NCBI GenBank assembly: GCA_036259475.1
Contig: DATABS010000107.1
Coordinates: 3,104-67,103 of the forward strand
Reading direction: 5' to 3'
From: ZC4RG17 sp036259475
GTDB lineage: Bacteria; Actinomycetota; Acidimicrobiia; Spongiisociales; ZC4RG35
DNA length: 64,000 nucleotides
The notes under the pieces: generated by a model
Database searches by the model: none
Seen by the model: only the letters and a program-made list of their open reading frames with translations
What the model was told of the DNA's origin: nothing
Part shown: positions 24,307 to 33,300 of the stretch, in pieces
Layout of the letters: each line of letters begins with the position of its first letter
Position numbering within the stretch: position 1 is the stretch's first letter
Program-made: the position numbers and the translations under genes

Positions 24307-24974
24307 GCATGCCCTTCTACGTCGCTCCCGAACAGCTCGTTCGGGACAAGGCCGAGTTCGCCCGCAAGGGCATAGCCCGGGGACGGTCGATCATCGCCGT
24401 GGAGTTCTCCGACGGCCTGCTGCTGATGGCTGAGAACCCCTCCCGTTCGCTCCGCAAGATCGCCGAGGTGTACGACCGGATCGCCTTCGCCGGGGTCGGC
24501 CGTTACAACGAGTTCGACACCCTCCGCAAGGCGGGCGTTCGCCAGGCCGACCTCATGGGCTACCTCTACAGCCGCGAGGACGTCAACGCCATGGCTCTCG
24601 CCACCGCCTTCGCCCAAACCCTCGGCTCCATCTTCAGCCACGAGCTCAAGCCTTACGAGGTGGAGATCCTGATCGCCGAGCTCGGACTGGACGGAGACGA
24701 CAACAAGCTCTACCGCGTTTCCTACGACGGAACTCTGTCGGATGAGCGCCGGTTCGCCGCCATCGGCGGCAAGGCAGACGACCTCGTGTCCGTCCTGGAA
24801 GAGCTGTGGAGCGAGGGATTGTCGTTGGAGCAAGCGCTCGACGTCGGCAAGCAGGCCTTCCGTCGGGCCGAGGAACGGGAGTCGGAGGGCTGGGAACTGG
24901 TGGTGCTCGATGCCGCCAACGGCCGGCGCAGTTTCCGCCGTCTGGATGAGAGCGCGATCGCCGGCGACGATTGA
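24303..24974 (+). CDS. prcA: Proteasome alpha subunit PrcA
   Basis: The structural subunit forming the outer rings of the 20S core and the gated pore. It has 223 residues and the usual alpha-type start (PFYVAPEQLVRDKAEFARKG), where the lysine-bearing pocket receives the tail of the ARC ATPase. ALEF-like segments (IIAVEFSDGLLLMAEN) and the GRYNEFDTLRKAGV loop match actinobacterial PrcA. The ATG overlaps the prcB stop by four bases, which secures equal synthesis of the two subunits. Confidence 0.95.
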   Translation: MSMPFYVAPEQLVRDKAEFARKGIARGRSIIAVEFSDGLLLMAENPSRSLRKIAEVYDRIAFAGVGRYNEFDTLRKAGVRQADLMGYLYSREDVNAMALATAFAQTLGSIFSHELKPYEVEILIAELGLDGDDNKLYRVSYDGTLSDERRFAAIGGKADDLVSVLEELWSEGLSLEQALDVGKQAFRRAEERESEGWELVVLDAANGRRSFRRLDESAIAGDD

Positions 24975-25009
24975 GCCTTTCGATCGGTCGTCAAAGCGCC
25001 ACGGTCTCC

Positions 25010-25015
25010 TAGGCT
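25010..25015 (+). promoter_or_regulatory. -10 box of pafA (leaderless layout)
   Basis: TAGGCT, then six bases, then the GTG of pafA at 25022. TCGTCA at 24988-24993 is a possible -35 with a 16-base spacer. Confidence 0.5.
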
Positions 25016-25021
25016 GGCAGC

Positions 25022-26377
25022 GTGGAACGGCGGATCTTCGGCCTGGAGAACGAGTACGGCGTCACGTGCACGCTCAGGGGTCAGCGCCGCCTCAGTCCCG
25101 ACGAGGTCGCCCGGTACCTCTTCCGGCGGGTCGTGTCGTGGGGCCGGTCGTCGAATGTGTTCCTGGAGAACGGCGCCCGCCTGTACCTCGACGTCGGCAG
25201 CCACCCCGAATACGCCACTCCTGAATGTGACTCTCTGACGGATGTCGTGGCCCACGACAAGGCGGGGGAGCGGATCCTGGAGGGCCTCGTCCATTCCGCC
25301 GAGCAGCGCCTCGAAGAGGAAGGCATCCGGGGTGAGATCTACCTCTTCAAGAACAACACGGACTCGGCGGGCAACTCGTACGGTTGCCACGAGAACTACC
25401 TGGTCAGCCGGCACAAGGACTTTCACCGCACCGTCGACGTGCTGATCCCGTTCCTCGTCACCCGACAGATCTTTCTCGGTGCCGGCAAGCTCTCCCAGAC
25501 TCCCCGGGGCACCGGCTACTCGCTGTCTCAACGGGCCGAGCACATCTGGGAGGGAGTGTCATCGGCCACGACCCGCTCCCGTCCCATCATCAACACCCGC
25601 GACGAGCCTCACGCCGACGCCGAGCGGTTCCGGCGCCTCCATGTCATCGCCGGCGACTCCAACATGAGCGAGTACGCCACGTACGTGAAGGTGGGGACGG
25701 TGGTGGCGCTCCTGCAGATGATCGAGCGAGACGTGGTGTTCCGCGACCTCACTCTCGAAAACCCGATCCGTTCGATCCGCGACATCTCCCACGACCTGAC
25801 CTGTCGCAAGAAGGTCCGGCTGGCGAACGGTCGGGAGCTGTCGGCACTCGACATCCAGTGGGAATACCTGGACCGGGCAATGCGCTTCGCACGCAGCCCA
25901 GGGTTCAGCCCGCAGGTGCAGAGGGCAGTCGACATGTGGGAGCACCTGTTGACCGGCCTGGAAAAGGACCCGATGACCCTCGAGCGGGAGGTCGACTGGG
26001 TCATCAAGTACAAGGTCCTCGAGCGCTACCGCAACCAGCGGGCCCTGACGATGTCGGATCCGAAGCTGGCGATGCTCGACCTGTCGTACCACGACGTCGA
26101 CCGTTCCCGGGGCATCTACAACATGATGGTCACCAAGGGCATGGTGGACCGGATCGTCAGCGACGCCGACATCGCCAATGCGGTGCGGATGCCCCCTCAG
26201 ACCACGCGGGCCCGGCTGCGGGGTGAGTTCATCCGGGTCGCCAAGGCGCGCAAGCGGGACTTCACCGTCGACTGGGTGCATCTCAAGCTGAACGATCAGG
26301 CCCAGCGAACGGTGTTGTGCAAGGACCCGTTCAAGTCGCACGACGAGCGGGTGGACAGGCTGATCGACAGCCTCTGA
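25022..26377 (+). CDS. pafA: Pup ligase PafA
   Basis: PafA joins the carboxy-terminal glutamate of Pup to substrate lysines through a phosphorylated intermediate. It has 451 residues. The start RRIFGLENEYGV contains the ATP/Mg-binding glutamates of the glutamine-synthetase-like fold, and FKNNTDSAGNSYGCHENYL and RPIINTRDEPH mirror those of Dop; the Dop-specific loop is absent, which distinguishes the two. The carboxy-terminal domain contributes to binding of the acceptor. The start is GTG, placed six bases after a -10 box. Confidence 0.96.
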   Translation: MERRIFGLENEYGVTCTLRGQRRLSPDEVARYLFRRVVSWGRSSNVFLENGARLYLDVGSHPEYATPECDSLTDVVAHDKAGERILEGLVHSAEQRLEEEGIRGEIYLFKNNTDSAGNSYGCHENYLVSRHKDFHRTVDVLIPFLVTRQIFLGAGKLSQTPRGTGYSLSQRAEHIWEGVSSATTRSRPIINTRDEPHADAERFRRLHVIAGDSNMSEYATYVKVGTVVALLQMIERDVVFRDLTLENPIRSIRDISHDLTCRKKVRLANGRELSALDIQWEYLDRAMRFARSPGFSPQVQRAVDMWEHLLTGLEKDPMTLEREVDWVIKYKVLERYRNQRALTMSDPKLAMLDLSYHDVDRSRGIYNMMVTKGMVDRIVSDADIANAVRMPPQTTRARLRGEFIRVAKARKRDFTVDWVHLKLNDQAQRTVLCKDPFKSHDERVDRLIDSL

Positions 26378-26433
26378 GCAAAAGAAGTCGGACTCCCAGA
26401 GGGTCGTTCACATCGCCTGACGTATCCGGTTGA

Positions 26434-27354
26434 ATGGCGCCCATGCGCAAGGTCATCGAGAGGCTGCTCAACTTGCTTGCCTTTCTCCTAACCACCAAGC
26501 GTCCCGTCACTGCCGAAGAGATCCGCCACCAGGTCGCCGGTTATGACAGCCCCACCGACGCGGCATTCCATCGGATGTTCGAACGCGACAAGGACCTGCT
26601 GCGCAGAATCGGTATCCCCCTCGAGTTGAGCGAGGGAAACGGGTGGGGAATCGAGGCGGGCTATGTCATCGACCCCGACGCCTACCGGATTCCCGACCCC
26701 GGCCTGACCGACGAGGAGCGGGCCGCGCTGGCGCTCGCCTCGCGTGTCGTGCGCCTGGGAGGCGGCCCGGCTGCCCCCGAGGCGCTGCTCAAGCTGGGCG
26801 GAGTAGGCCCCGGCGGAGGGGAGGAGCCGCTCGGGGCCGACCTCGGGTTGGCGGCAGGCCGGCTCGGTGACCTGTTCGCGGCAGTGACCGAACGGCGCAT
26901 CGTCACCTTCCAATACAACGACAAGCCCCGGCAGGTCGAGCCCTACGGGCTGGCGCACCGGCGGGGCCACTGGTACCTGGTCGGGGGAGTGGCAGACGGA
27001 ACCAGAGTCTTCCGGGTCGATCGAATGGGGGTCCTCGAAGAAGTCTCCGACGCCGAGGCGTTCCAGCGTCCGGCGGACTTCGACCTGCGGGCAGAGATCG
27101 ACGCCCATCCGTGGGAGGCCGGAAGCGATGAAACCATCGTCGCCCGAGTCCGTTTCGACCCGGAGCTGGCGTGGTGGGCGGCTCGAACACTCCGCGTCGA
27201 GCACGACACCGGGGCCCTGGCGGTGGATTTGCCGGTCGCCAACGTCGACGCCTTCATCGGGTGGATCCTCAGCTTCGACGATGCCGCCGTGGTCGAGGGG
27301 CCGGCGGAGCTGCGCCGACAAGTGGTGGAGCGGGTGGAGGCAGCCCTTCGATGA
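26434..27354 (+). CDS. pafB: WYL-domain transcription factor PafB
   Basis: PafB and PafC together activate the RecA-independent DNA-damage response in mycobacteria and lie in the pupylation operon although they do not take part in pupylation. This 306-residue protein has a winged helix at the amino terminus (KVIERLLNLLAFLLTTKRPVT begins it) and a WYL domain at about 150-225 (RRIVTFQYN, GHWYLVGG, RVFRVDRM), proposed to sense a nucleic-acid or nucleotide ligand. ATG at 26434 or 26443 may be the start. The stop overlaps pafC. Confidence 0.93.
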   Translation: MAPMRKVIERLLNLLAFLLTTKRPVTAEEIRHQVAGYDSPTDAAFHRMFERDKDLLRRIGIPLELSEGNGWGIEAGYVIDPDAYRIPDPGLTDEERAALALASRVVRLGGGPAAPEALLKLGGVGPGGGEEPLGADLGLAAGRLGDLFAAVTERRIVTFQYNDKPRQVEPYGLAHRRGHWYLVGGVADGTRVFRVDRMGVLEEVSDAEAFQRPADFDLRAEIDAHPWEAGSDETIVARVRFDPELAWWAARTLRVEHDTGALAVDLPVANVDAFIGWILSFDDAAVVEGPAELRRQVVERVEAALR

Positions 27355-28277
27355 GCACCAGGACCGCCTCCCGCCTGACCCGAATCCTGACGATGCTTCC
27401 GTGGGTCATCGCCAATCCCGGCGCAACCGTGGAAGAGGTGTCCCAGCGTTTCGGGTACCGCAATCATGAGGACCTGGCCACCGACCTCGACATGGTCTTC
27501 GTGTGCGGGCTCCCCGGGTACGGCCCGGGTGATCTGATGGTGGCGTATATCGAGGACGATCAGGTGGTGGTCGACACCGCCGAGTACTTCGGTGGCGCCC
27601 CCCGACTGACTCCGACGGAGGCCCTGTCGATGCTGGCCGCCGGGATGGCCGTCGTGTCGACGGGCCAGGCGAGCCCGGCGCTCGAGTCGGCGGTCGACAA
27701 GCTGGCGGCCACGGTCGCACCCGACAGCGACGGCCTGGCGGTCGACGTGGCCGCCGAGCCGGCCCTGGTCGGGCCGCTGCGCCAGGCGGCGGGCGAGCAC
27801 CGCGTGGTCGACCTGACGTATACGTCGCTCGGCCGGGGACAGACGACCCGAAGGGAGGTGGAACCATGGTCCGTATTCGCCTCGCTGGGCAACTGGTATC
27901 TGACCGGCTACTGCCGCCTGGCTCAGGCCGAGCGCATCTTCCGGCTCGACCGAATACGTCAGGTGGACACGACCGAGGAGACGTTCGCGCCCCCCGCCAC
28001 GCCGCCTGAGCCCGAGGTTCGTTACTCACCGTCCGACGAGGATGTTCGCTGCCGGATCTCACTCGGGCCCCGGGCGCGCTGGGTCATGGACTACTACCCC
28101 GTCGACGTGATCGAGGAGTCCGCCGATGAAGTCGTGATCGAGTTCGCGGCGGCCGATCCGACGGTGGCGGCTCGTCTGCTGCTTCGGCTGGGGGACCGGG
28201 CGCGGCTGGTCGAGGGTGAGGAGGTGGAGCGGGCTCTCGCTGATCTGGGGGAACGCGTGCTCGCCCGGTATCGCTGA
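27351..28277 (+). CDS. pafC: WYL-domain transcription factor PafC
   Basis: Partner of PafB, 308 residues. The winged helix (residues 5-60, SRLTRILTMLPWVIANPG) is followed by a WYL domain at about 140-215 (HRVVDLTYTSLGRGQTTRRE, GNWYLTGYCR, RIFRLDRI) and a WCX-like carboxy-terminal domain. The frame opens upstream inside pafB, but the ATG at 27351 overlapping the pafB stop (ATGA) is the right start. The pair probably forms a heterodimer that turns on DNA repair genes. Confidence 0.93.
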   Translation: MSTRTASRLTRILTMLPWVIANPGATVEEVSQRFGYRNHEDLATDLDMVFVCGLPGYGPGDLMVAYIEDDQVVVDTAEYFGGAPRLTPTEALSMLAAGMAVVSTGQASPALESAVDKLAATVAPDSDGLAVDVAAEPALVGPLRQAAGEHRVVDLTYTSLGRGQTTRREVEPWSVFASLGNWYLTGYCRLAQAERIFRLDRIRQVDTTEETFAPPATPPEPEVRYSPSDEDVRCRISLGPRARWVMDYYPVDVIEESADEVVIEFAAADPTVAARLLLRLGDRARLVEGEEVERALADLGERVLARYR

Positions 28278-28348
28278 GGCGATGTACTTCAGTTCCCAGA
28301 ATCCCGGGTCGATAGATGGTGGACAGCGGAGTGTGGAGAAACACGAGA

Positions 28349-28639
28349 ATGACCACCATCAAGACGACATGTTCCCGATGCGGCGATGTCCACCTCACTC
28401 CCAGAGATCTCGCCCTCGAACTGTCTGCCTCGAGTGACGAAGGCAGCTACACGTTCACCTGTCCCGTCTGCCACAGCACCCAACGGCGCCCCGCCAATGC
28501 GCGGGTGGTCAGCGTGCTCATGGCCACCGGAGTCAGCTACCACGTCGTTGACGACGGCCCCATCACGGAAGAGGAGATCGAGCGGTTCGCCGCCTTCCTC
28601 GACGCCGAACCAGACCCCTTCCGGCTCCTCGCCGGCTGA
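28349..28639 (+). CDS. Zinc-ribbon protein of unknown function
   Basis: A 96-residue protein with two CxxC pairs (CSRCGD at residues 8-13 and CPVCHS near 38) that form a likely zinc ribbon; the rest is helical and acidic (TEEEIERFAAFLDAE). I start at the ATG at 28349, since the upstream frame has no ribosome-binding site and the start TTIKTTCSRC fits. It sits between pafC and tatB in the same direction. The function is unknown; it could bind nucleic acid or a protein partner. Confidence 0.72.
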   Translation: MTTIKTTCSRCGDVHLTPRDLALELSASSDEGSYTFTCPVCHSTQRRPANARVVSVLMATGVSYHVVDDGPITEEEIERFAAFLDAEPDPFRLLAG

Positions 28640-28665
28640 CCCAACGGTCGGAGGGGTCAGACTCC

Positions 28666-28671
28666 TACCAT
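28666..28671 (+). promoter_or_regulatory. -10 box of tatB (leaderless layout)
   Basis: TACCAT, then ACGAGG, then the ATG at 28678. Confidence 0.45.
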
Positions 28672-28677
28672 ACGAGG

Positions 28678-29049
28678 ATGCTGCAGGGCGGCGAGATCAT
28701 CATCATCCTGTTGGTGGCCCTGATCGTGCTCGGTCCCCAGCGTCTGCCCGAAGCGGCGCGCAAGCTGGGCCAATGGTCCGTGGAGCTCAGGCGAGCGGCG
28801 CGCGACTTGCGGGCCGGCCTGGAGGCCGAGGTCGGCGACCTGCGTGAGATCCGCCGGGATCTCGAAGCTCCGGTGGACGAGGCTCGTCGGGAGTACAAGC
28901 AGGTCACTCAGGAGATGGACGCCGCCGCCGGTGACGTCCGCCGCCTGAAATGGGTTGGGCCAGAGCCCAAGTCCGGGCCGACCGCCGAGGATGCCATGAA
29001 GGATCTCGACGAAATCGAGGGAGAAGCCGGCAAGGACGCCCAGGCGTGA
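28678..29049 (+). CDS. tatB: Twin-arginine translocase subunit TatB/TatA
   Basis: A single-span component of the Tat pathway, which exports folded proteins. It has 123 residues: a short periplasmic start, one membrane helix (residues 5-20, EIIIILLVALIVLGPQ), the hinge GPQRLPEAAR, a long amphipathic helix and a charged tail. The length and tail are more like TatB than TatA, but the two cannot be separated safely by eye. tatC follows with a 4-base overlap, so this is a tatBC operon; a separate tatA would be elsewhere. Confidence 0.88.
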   Translation: MLQGGEIIIILLVALIVLGPQRLPEAARKLGQWSVELRRAARDLRAGLEAEVGDLREIRRDLEAPVDEARREYKQVTQEMDAAAGDVRRLKWVGPEPKSGPTAEDAMKDLDEIEGEAGKDAQA

Positions 29050-29759
29050 GGGCAGACGAGGCCCGTCCCATCCTCGCCCATCTCGACGAACTCCGGTGGC
29101 GGATCGTGAAGGCCGGAGCGGCGGTCCTCGTTGGAGCGATCGTCGCCTTCTTCTTCGCCGACGCCCTCCGTCAGATCCTCGAGATTCCCTTCCATGAGGC
29201 CGACCCGGGCGCCGAGTTCCAGACCTTCACGCCGGCCGAGCAGTGGGGCGTACTCATGCGCATCGCCTTCTTCGGGGGTCTGATCCTCGCCAGCCCGGTG
29301 GTGCTCTACCAGATTTGGGCTTTCATCAACCCGGCTCTGACCAACCGGGAGCGCCGCTGGGCAATACCGATCATCGGCCTCATGGCCCTCCTGTTCGTGG
29401 GCGGAGTCGTTTTCGGATACTGGGTTCTGCCCCGCGGCCTCGTCTTCCTTCTCGAGATCTTCCCGGACGTACGCAACGACCTGCGTCTCTCCGACTACTA
29501 CTCGTTCACGCTCCGCTTCATCTTCGCCATCGGCGTCGCCTTCCTCTATCCCGTGTTCCTCTTCGCCACGGCCGCCGCCGGCCTGGTCACGTCCGCCCAG
29601 CTGGGGCGCTGGCGCCGCTGGGCCGTGCTTCTGGTCGTCGTGGCCGCCGCCCTGATCACACCGACGGGGGACCCGATCACACTCGCCTTGTTCTCGGTGC
29701 CCCTGTATCTCATGTATGAGGCGACCTACTGGGTGGTCCGGCTCGTGTTGCGCAAGTGA
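29046..29759 (+). CDS. tatC: Twin-arginine translocase subunit TatC
   Basis: TatC is the signal-peptide receptor of the Tat translocase. The 237-residue protein has six membrane helices. The amino-terminal cytoplasmic element reads ILAHLDELRWRI with the conserved glutamate that contacts the twin-arginine motif, and the first extracellular loop contains LMRIAFFGGLILASPVVLYQ. The GTG at 29046 overlaps the tatB stop (GTGA); the upstream open frame is only a shadow of tatB. Confidence 0.95.
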   Translation: MRADEARPILAHLDELRWRIVKAGAAVLVGAIVAFFFADALRQILEIPFHEADPGAEFQTFTPAEQWGVLMRIAFFGGLILASPVVLYQIWAFINPALTNRERRWAIPIIGLMALLFVGGVVFGYWVLPRGLVFLLEIFPDVRNDLRLSDYYSFTLRFIFAIGVAFLYPVFLFATAAAGLVTSAQLGRWRRWAVLLVVVAAALITPTGDPITLALFSVPLYLMYEATYWVVRLVLRK

Positions 29760-29816
29760 CCGCTGGGTAAGGCGGACTTGCGTGACGCGGCACAGAACCG
29801 AACCGACGAGACGAAG

Positions 29817-32351
29817 ATGACGGCCGAGGCCTTCTTCGCCGCCCTGCCGTTTGCTCCTGATCGGTTCCAGGTCGAGGCGGCCGAGTCGATCGACTCCGGC
29901 CGTTCGGTGGTGGTCACGGCGCCAACGGGCGCCGGCAAGACCCTGGTGGCCGAGGTGGCGGTGCACCTGGCGCTCGACCGGGGACGTCGGGCGTTCTACA
30001 CCACTCCGATCAAGGCGCTCTCGAACCAGAAGTTCGGTGATTTCGTCGAGCGGTACGGGCCACATCGCGTCGGCCTCCTCACGGGCGACAACGTGATCAA
30101 CGGCGACGCCGAAGTGGTGGTGATGACCACCGAAGTGCTCCGCAACATGATCTACGCCGACTCGGAGGCGCTCGACGGGGTGGCGGTGGCCGTCCTCGAC
30201 GAAGTCCACTACCTGCAGGATCCGTTCCGCGGGGCCGTCTGGGAAGAAGTGATCGTCCACGCCCCCCGTCATCTCCAACTCGTGTCTTTGTCTGCCACGA
30301 TCGCCAACGCAGTCGAGTTCTCCGAGTGGGTCGCCAGCCGACGGGGGCCGACCGACCTGGTGGTGGCCACGGAACGGCCGGTACCGCTCGAGAGCGAGTA
30401 CATGATCAAGGATCGCCACAGCCACGAGATCACCCTCCTCCCGACGTTCGTCAGCCGCGACGGTCGGCGCCGGGCCAACCCCCGCATCCAGCGGATGCTC
30501 AGCCTCGACCGGGGGAGAGGACGCCGCTACACCGGGCCTAGGCGACCGGAGGTGATCGAGGCCCTGTGGGAGGAGGGGATGCTGCCGGCGCTCTACTTCA
30601 TCTTCTCCCGGGCCGGGTGCGACGCGGCCGCTTTGTCGATCGTCGAGTCCGGGATACGGCTGACGGAGACCGATGAGCGAGAAGAGATCCGACGAATCGC
30701 CGAGGAGCGGACCGCTCATCTGAGCGATGCCGATCTCGGAGTCCTCGGATACGACCGGTGGATCGCCGGCTTGGAGGTGGGCGTGGCCGCCCACCACGCC
30801 GGCATGGTGCCTGCCTTCAAGGAAACCGTGGAGGAGTTGTTCGCCGCCGGACGCCTCGGGGCCGTCTTCGCCACCGAGACTCTGGCCCTGGGAATCAACA
30901 TGCCCGCCCGCACCGTGGTTCTCGAGAGCCTCTCGAAGTTCAACGGTGAGACCCACGAGCTGATGCAGCCGGGCGACTACACCCAGCTGACGGGTCGGGC
31001 GGGACGACGGGGGATAGACGACATCGGCTACGGGGTGGTGCTGCACAGCCGGTACGTTCCCTTCGAGGAGGTGACGGACATCGCCGCCGCCGGGAGCCAT
31101 CCCCTCCTGTCGAGCTTTCGGCCCACCTACAACATGGCCGCCAACCTGGTGGCCAACTACGACGAGGAGAGGGCGGTGGAGTTGCTCGAGGCCTCGTTCG
31201 CCCAGTTCCAGAGGCAAGGAGACACTGCTCAGGCCGAGCGGCGTCTGGCGGAGATGGAAAGCCGCCTCGACGATGAACGGCAGAATGCCGAGTGTGAACT
31301 GGGCTCGGTGGCCGAGTACGCCGCCCTGCTCGACGAGGGTTCGGGACGAAAAAAGGAAGAAGGACTGGCCGGGAGGCTTCGCCCCGGGGACGTCATCGAC
31401 GTGCCCTCCGGGTCCAAGGCGGGACGCTACGCCGTCCTCAAGCCGCTCGGCCGTACCGACGGTCGTCCCCGGTTGCTCGTCCTCGGCACATCGGGTCGGG
31501 TGTCGACCATCGGAGACCGCGACGTGGTCACGGGATCATCTCGGGCAGGCTCCATCGACCTTCCGACCCCGTTCCACCCCCGCGACCGACGGTTCCGCCA
31601 GGACGCCCTTCGCTCGCTGCGAAAGGTGCCAAACGAGCCCCGTAGCCGTCGTGCTGCCCACCGGACCCCGGCCCATCCGGTGGCGGAGTGCCCCGACGCC
31701 GAGGAGCACCTTCGCTGGCTGCGACGAGCCCGGCGAACCGAACGACGGGTAGAGCAGCTGCGGGAGTCCCTCCGCAGCCAGGGGGTGGGACTGGTCAACG
31801 AATTCGACTCGATCCGCCGGCTTCTGGGCGATTGGGGCTATCTGGAGGGCTGGTCGCTCACTCCCCGCGGGCGCCGGTTGCGTTTCATCTACAACGAACT
31901 CGACCTCTTGCTCACGGAGGCGTCAGAGCGGGGACTTTTCTGGGGTCTCGACGCCCGCGAACTCGCCGCCTTCGCCTCCACCTTCGTCTACGAGCCGCGT
32001 CGAGAGGAGGGTGGGACACCGGCCTGGCCGACGGCGCTTCTGGCGGAGAGGTGGGAAGACCTCGAGGCGCTGTGGCTGGAGCTGACCGACGCCGAACGAT
32101 CGCTTCACCTGCCGCTGAGCCGCCGCCCCGAGGGAGGGATCGCCCGGGCGGTACACGAATGGGCCGCCGGCACCGAGTTCGAGGATCTGTCCGACCGATC
32201 GATGGCGCCGGGCGATTTCGTGCGCGTATCCCGGCAACTGGTCGACCTGATCCGCCAGATCCGTAATGCCGTGCCGGAGATCGACGACGTCGCGGTCGAT
32301 GCCCTCAAAGCGATCGACCGCGGGGTGGTCGCCGCCCAAGGCGTGGGCTGA
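29817..32351 (+). CDS. helY: Ski2-like DEAD/DEAH-box helicase HelY
   Basis: An 844-residue ATP-dependent RNA helicase of the Ski2/Mtr4 group, called HelY in mycobacteria, where it lies near the tat genes as here. Helicase motifs are Walker A (TAPTGAGKT, near residue 35), Ia (TTPIKALSNQK), II (LDEVHYL), III (SLSATI), V (ATETLALGINMPART) and VI (QLTGRAGRRG). The carboxy-terminal third contains a DSHCT-like domain. A TTG at 29778 also opens the frame, but the ATG at 29817 aligns with the usual amino terminus (FFAALPFAPDRFQ). It probably acts in RNA turnover. Confidence 0.92.
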   Translation: MTAEAFFAALPFAPDRFQVEAAESIDSGRSVVVTAPTGAGKTLVAEVAVHLALDRGRRAFYTTPIKALSNQKFGDFVERYGPHRVGLLTGDNVINGDAEVVVMTTEVLRNMIYADSEALDGVAVAVLDEVHYLQDPFRGAVWEEVIVHAPRHLQLVSLSATIANAVEFSEWVASRRGPTDLVVATERPVPLESEYMIKDRHSHEITLLPTFVSRDGRRRANPRIQRMLSLDRGRGRRYTGPRRPEVIEALWEEGMLPALYFIFSRAGCDAAALSIVESGIRLTETDEREEIRRIAEERTAHLSDADLGVLGYDRWIAGLEVGVAAHHAGMVPAFKETVEELFAAGRLGAVFATETLALGINMPARTVVLESLSKFNGETHELMQPGDYTQLTGRAGRRGIDDIGYGVVLHSRYVPFEEVTDIAAAGSHPLLSSFRPTYNMAANLVANYDEERAVELLEASFAQFQRQGDTAQAERRLAEMESRLDDERQNAECELGSVAEYAALLDEGSGRKKEEGLAGRLRPGDVIDVPSGSKAGRYAVLKPLGRTDGRPRLLVLGTSGRVSTIGDRDVVTGSSRAGSIDLPTPFHPRDRRFRQDALRSLRKVPNEPRSRRAAHRTPAHPVAECPDAEEHLRWLRRARRTERRVEQLRESLRSQGVGLVNEFDSIRRLLGDWGYLEGWSLTPRGRRLRFIYNELDLLLTEASERGLFWGLDARELAAFASTFVYEPRREEGGTPAWPTALLAERWEDLEALWLELTDAERSLHLPLSRRPEGGIARAVHEWAAGTEFEDLSDRSMAPGDFVRVSRQLVDLIRQIRNAVPEIDDVAVDALKAIDRGVVAAQGVG

Positions 32352-33232
32352 TGGGGGCTCGCTGGGTCGTGGTGGCGAATCCGGCGGCAGGGAAGCGTCC
32401 GATCCAGATGTCCCGGGTGCGGGCGGCGCTGATCGAGGCGGGGATCGAAGCCGACTTCTTGATGCCTTCCGATGTCACTGAGATGAAGCAGGCACTCGCC
32501 GAGGCGGTGACTGCCGAGCGGCTGGCCTTGGTGGGCGGAGATGGGACGGTCAACCAGGCGGTGAACGTCCTCCTGGAGCGGGAAAGGGAGAGACTTCCGA
32601 TCCTCGGCGTACTTCCCGCCGGCACTGGATGTGATCTGCTGCGGACATTCGGCATCCCCCAGGATGTGGAAGGGGCAGCCCACCATCTGCGGGGCGACGC
32701 GGTCTATGTCATCGACGTCGGTGAGTTGTCGGGCACGTGGGGGACTCGCCGCTTCGCCAACGTCGCTCAGGCGGGGGTGGGAGCGGCGGCCGTGGCGACC
32801 GCCGGACGTCTGTCCCGGCGCCTGGGGTCCCAGAGATACCTGGTCTCGTTTGGGATCCGCCTGCCCGGCTTTCCGGCCACCGAGATCGAGCTCACCACCG
32901 AGCGCCGGACGTATCGAGGTCGAGCGTTGGCCGTGATCATGGCCAACGCCCAGTTCTTCGCCGGGGGATGGAACATCGCTCCCAAGGCGATGCTCGTCGA
33001 TGGTGCCTTCGACCTCCAGGTGCTGAACGTTCCCAAGACCTCGGCACCGGCCCTGGTTCCCAAGATCATGCGGGGGCTCCACCTGACTGAGAAAGGCGTC
33101 AGGCGGATCAGCGCTCCGTCCTTTCGGCTCGAGACGGACCTCCCCTGGCCGGTCGAGGTTGACGGTGACTTTCTCGGGAATACCCCGGTCGACGGGCAGG
33201 TTCTCCCCGCGGCTATCCAACTGAAGATCTAA
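32351..33232 (+). CDS. Diacylglycerol kinase-family lipid kinase
   Basis: A 293-residue soluble lipid kinase of the DAGK/YegS/LCB5 family. The ATP-binding motif GGDGTVNQAVN lies near residue 58 and is followed by LPAGTGCDLLRTFGIP, the second conserved loop with the catalytic-site glycines. The carboxy-terminal beta sandwich ends with EVDGDFLGNTPV, typical of this family. The ATG overlaps the helY stop (ATG begins on its last base). The substrate may be diacylglycerol or a related glycerolipid. Confidence 0.9.
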   Translation: MGARWVVVANPAAGKRPIQMSRVRAALIEAGIEADFLMPSDVTEMKQALAEAVTAERLALVGGDGTVNQAVNVLLERERERLPILGVLPAGTGCDLLRTFGIPQDVEGAAHHLRGDAVYVIDVGELSGTWGTRRFANVAQAGVGAAAVATAGRLSRRLGSQRYLVSFGIRLPGFPATEIELTTERRTYRGRALAVIMANAQFFAGGWNIAPKAMLVDGAFDLQVLNVPKTSAPALVPKIMRGLHLTEKGVRRISAPSFRLETDLPWPVEVDGDFLGNTPVDGQVLPAAIQLKI

Positions 33233-33260
33233 CCGGCCAACGAGCGCAGCGGCGAGGTCC

Positions 33261-33266
33261 TATACT
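33261..33266 (+). promoter_or_regulatory. -10 box of the DUF4193 gene
   Basis: TATACT, the same box as at arc. Transcription would start near 33273; AAGGAGAG lies next to the ATG at 33301. Confidence 0.5.
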
Positions 33267-33300
33267 CGCCGCCGCCCAGGTCGATTGGGGGCAAGGAGAG

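Noticed and set aside
28908..31217. Long reverse-strand open frame (769 codons) opposite tatC and helY
   Set aside because: Composition is that of a shadow frame of GC-rich coding sequence (many H, G, R, D with no domain); the plus-strand genes are unmistakable.
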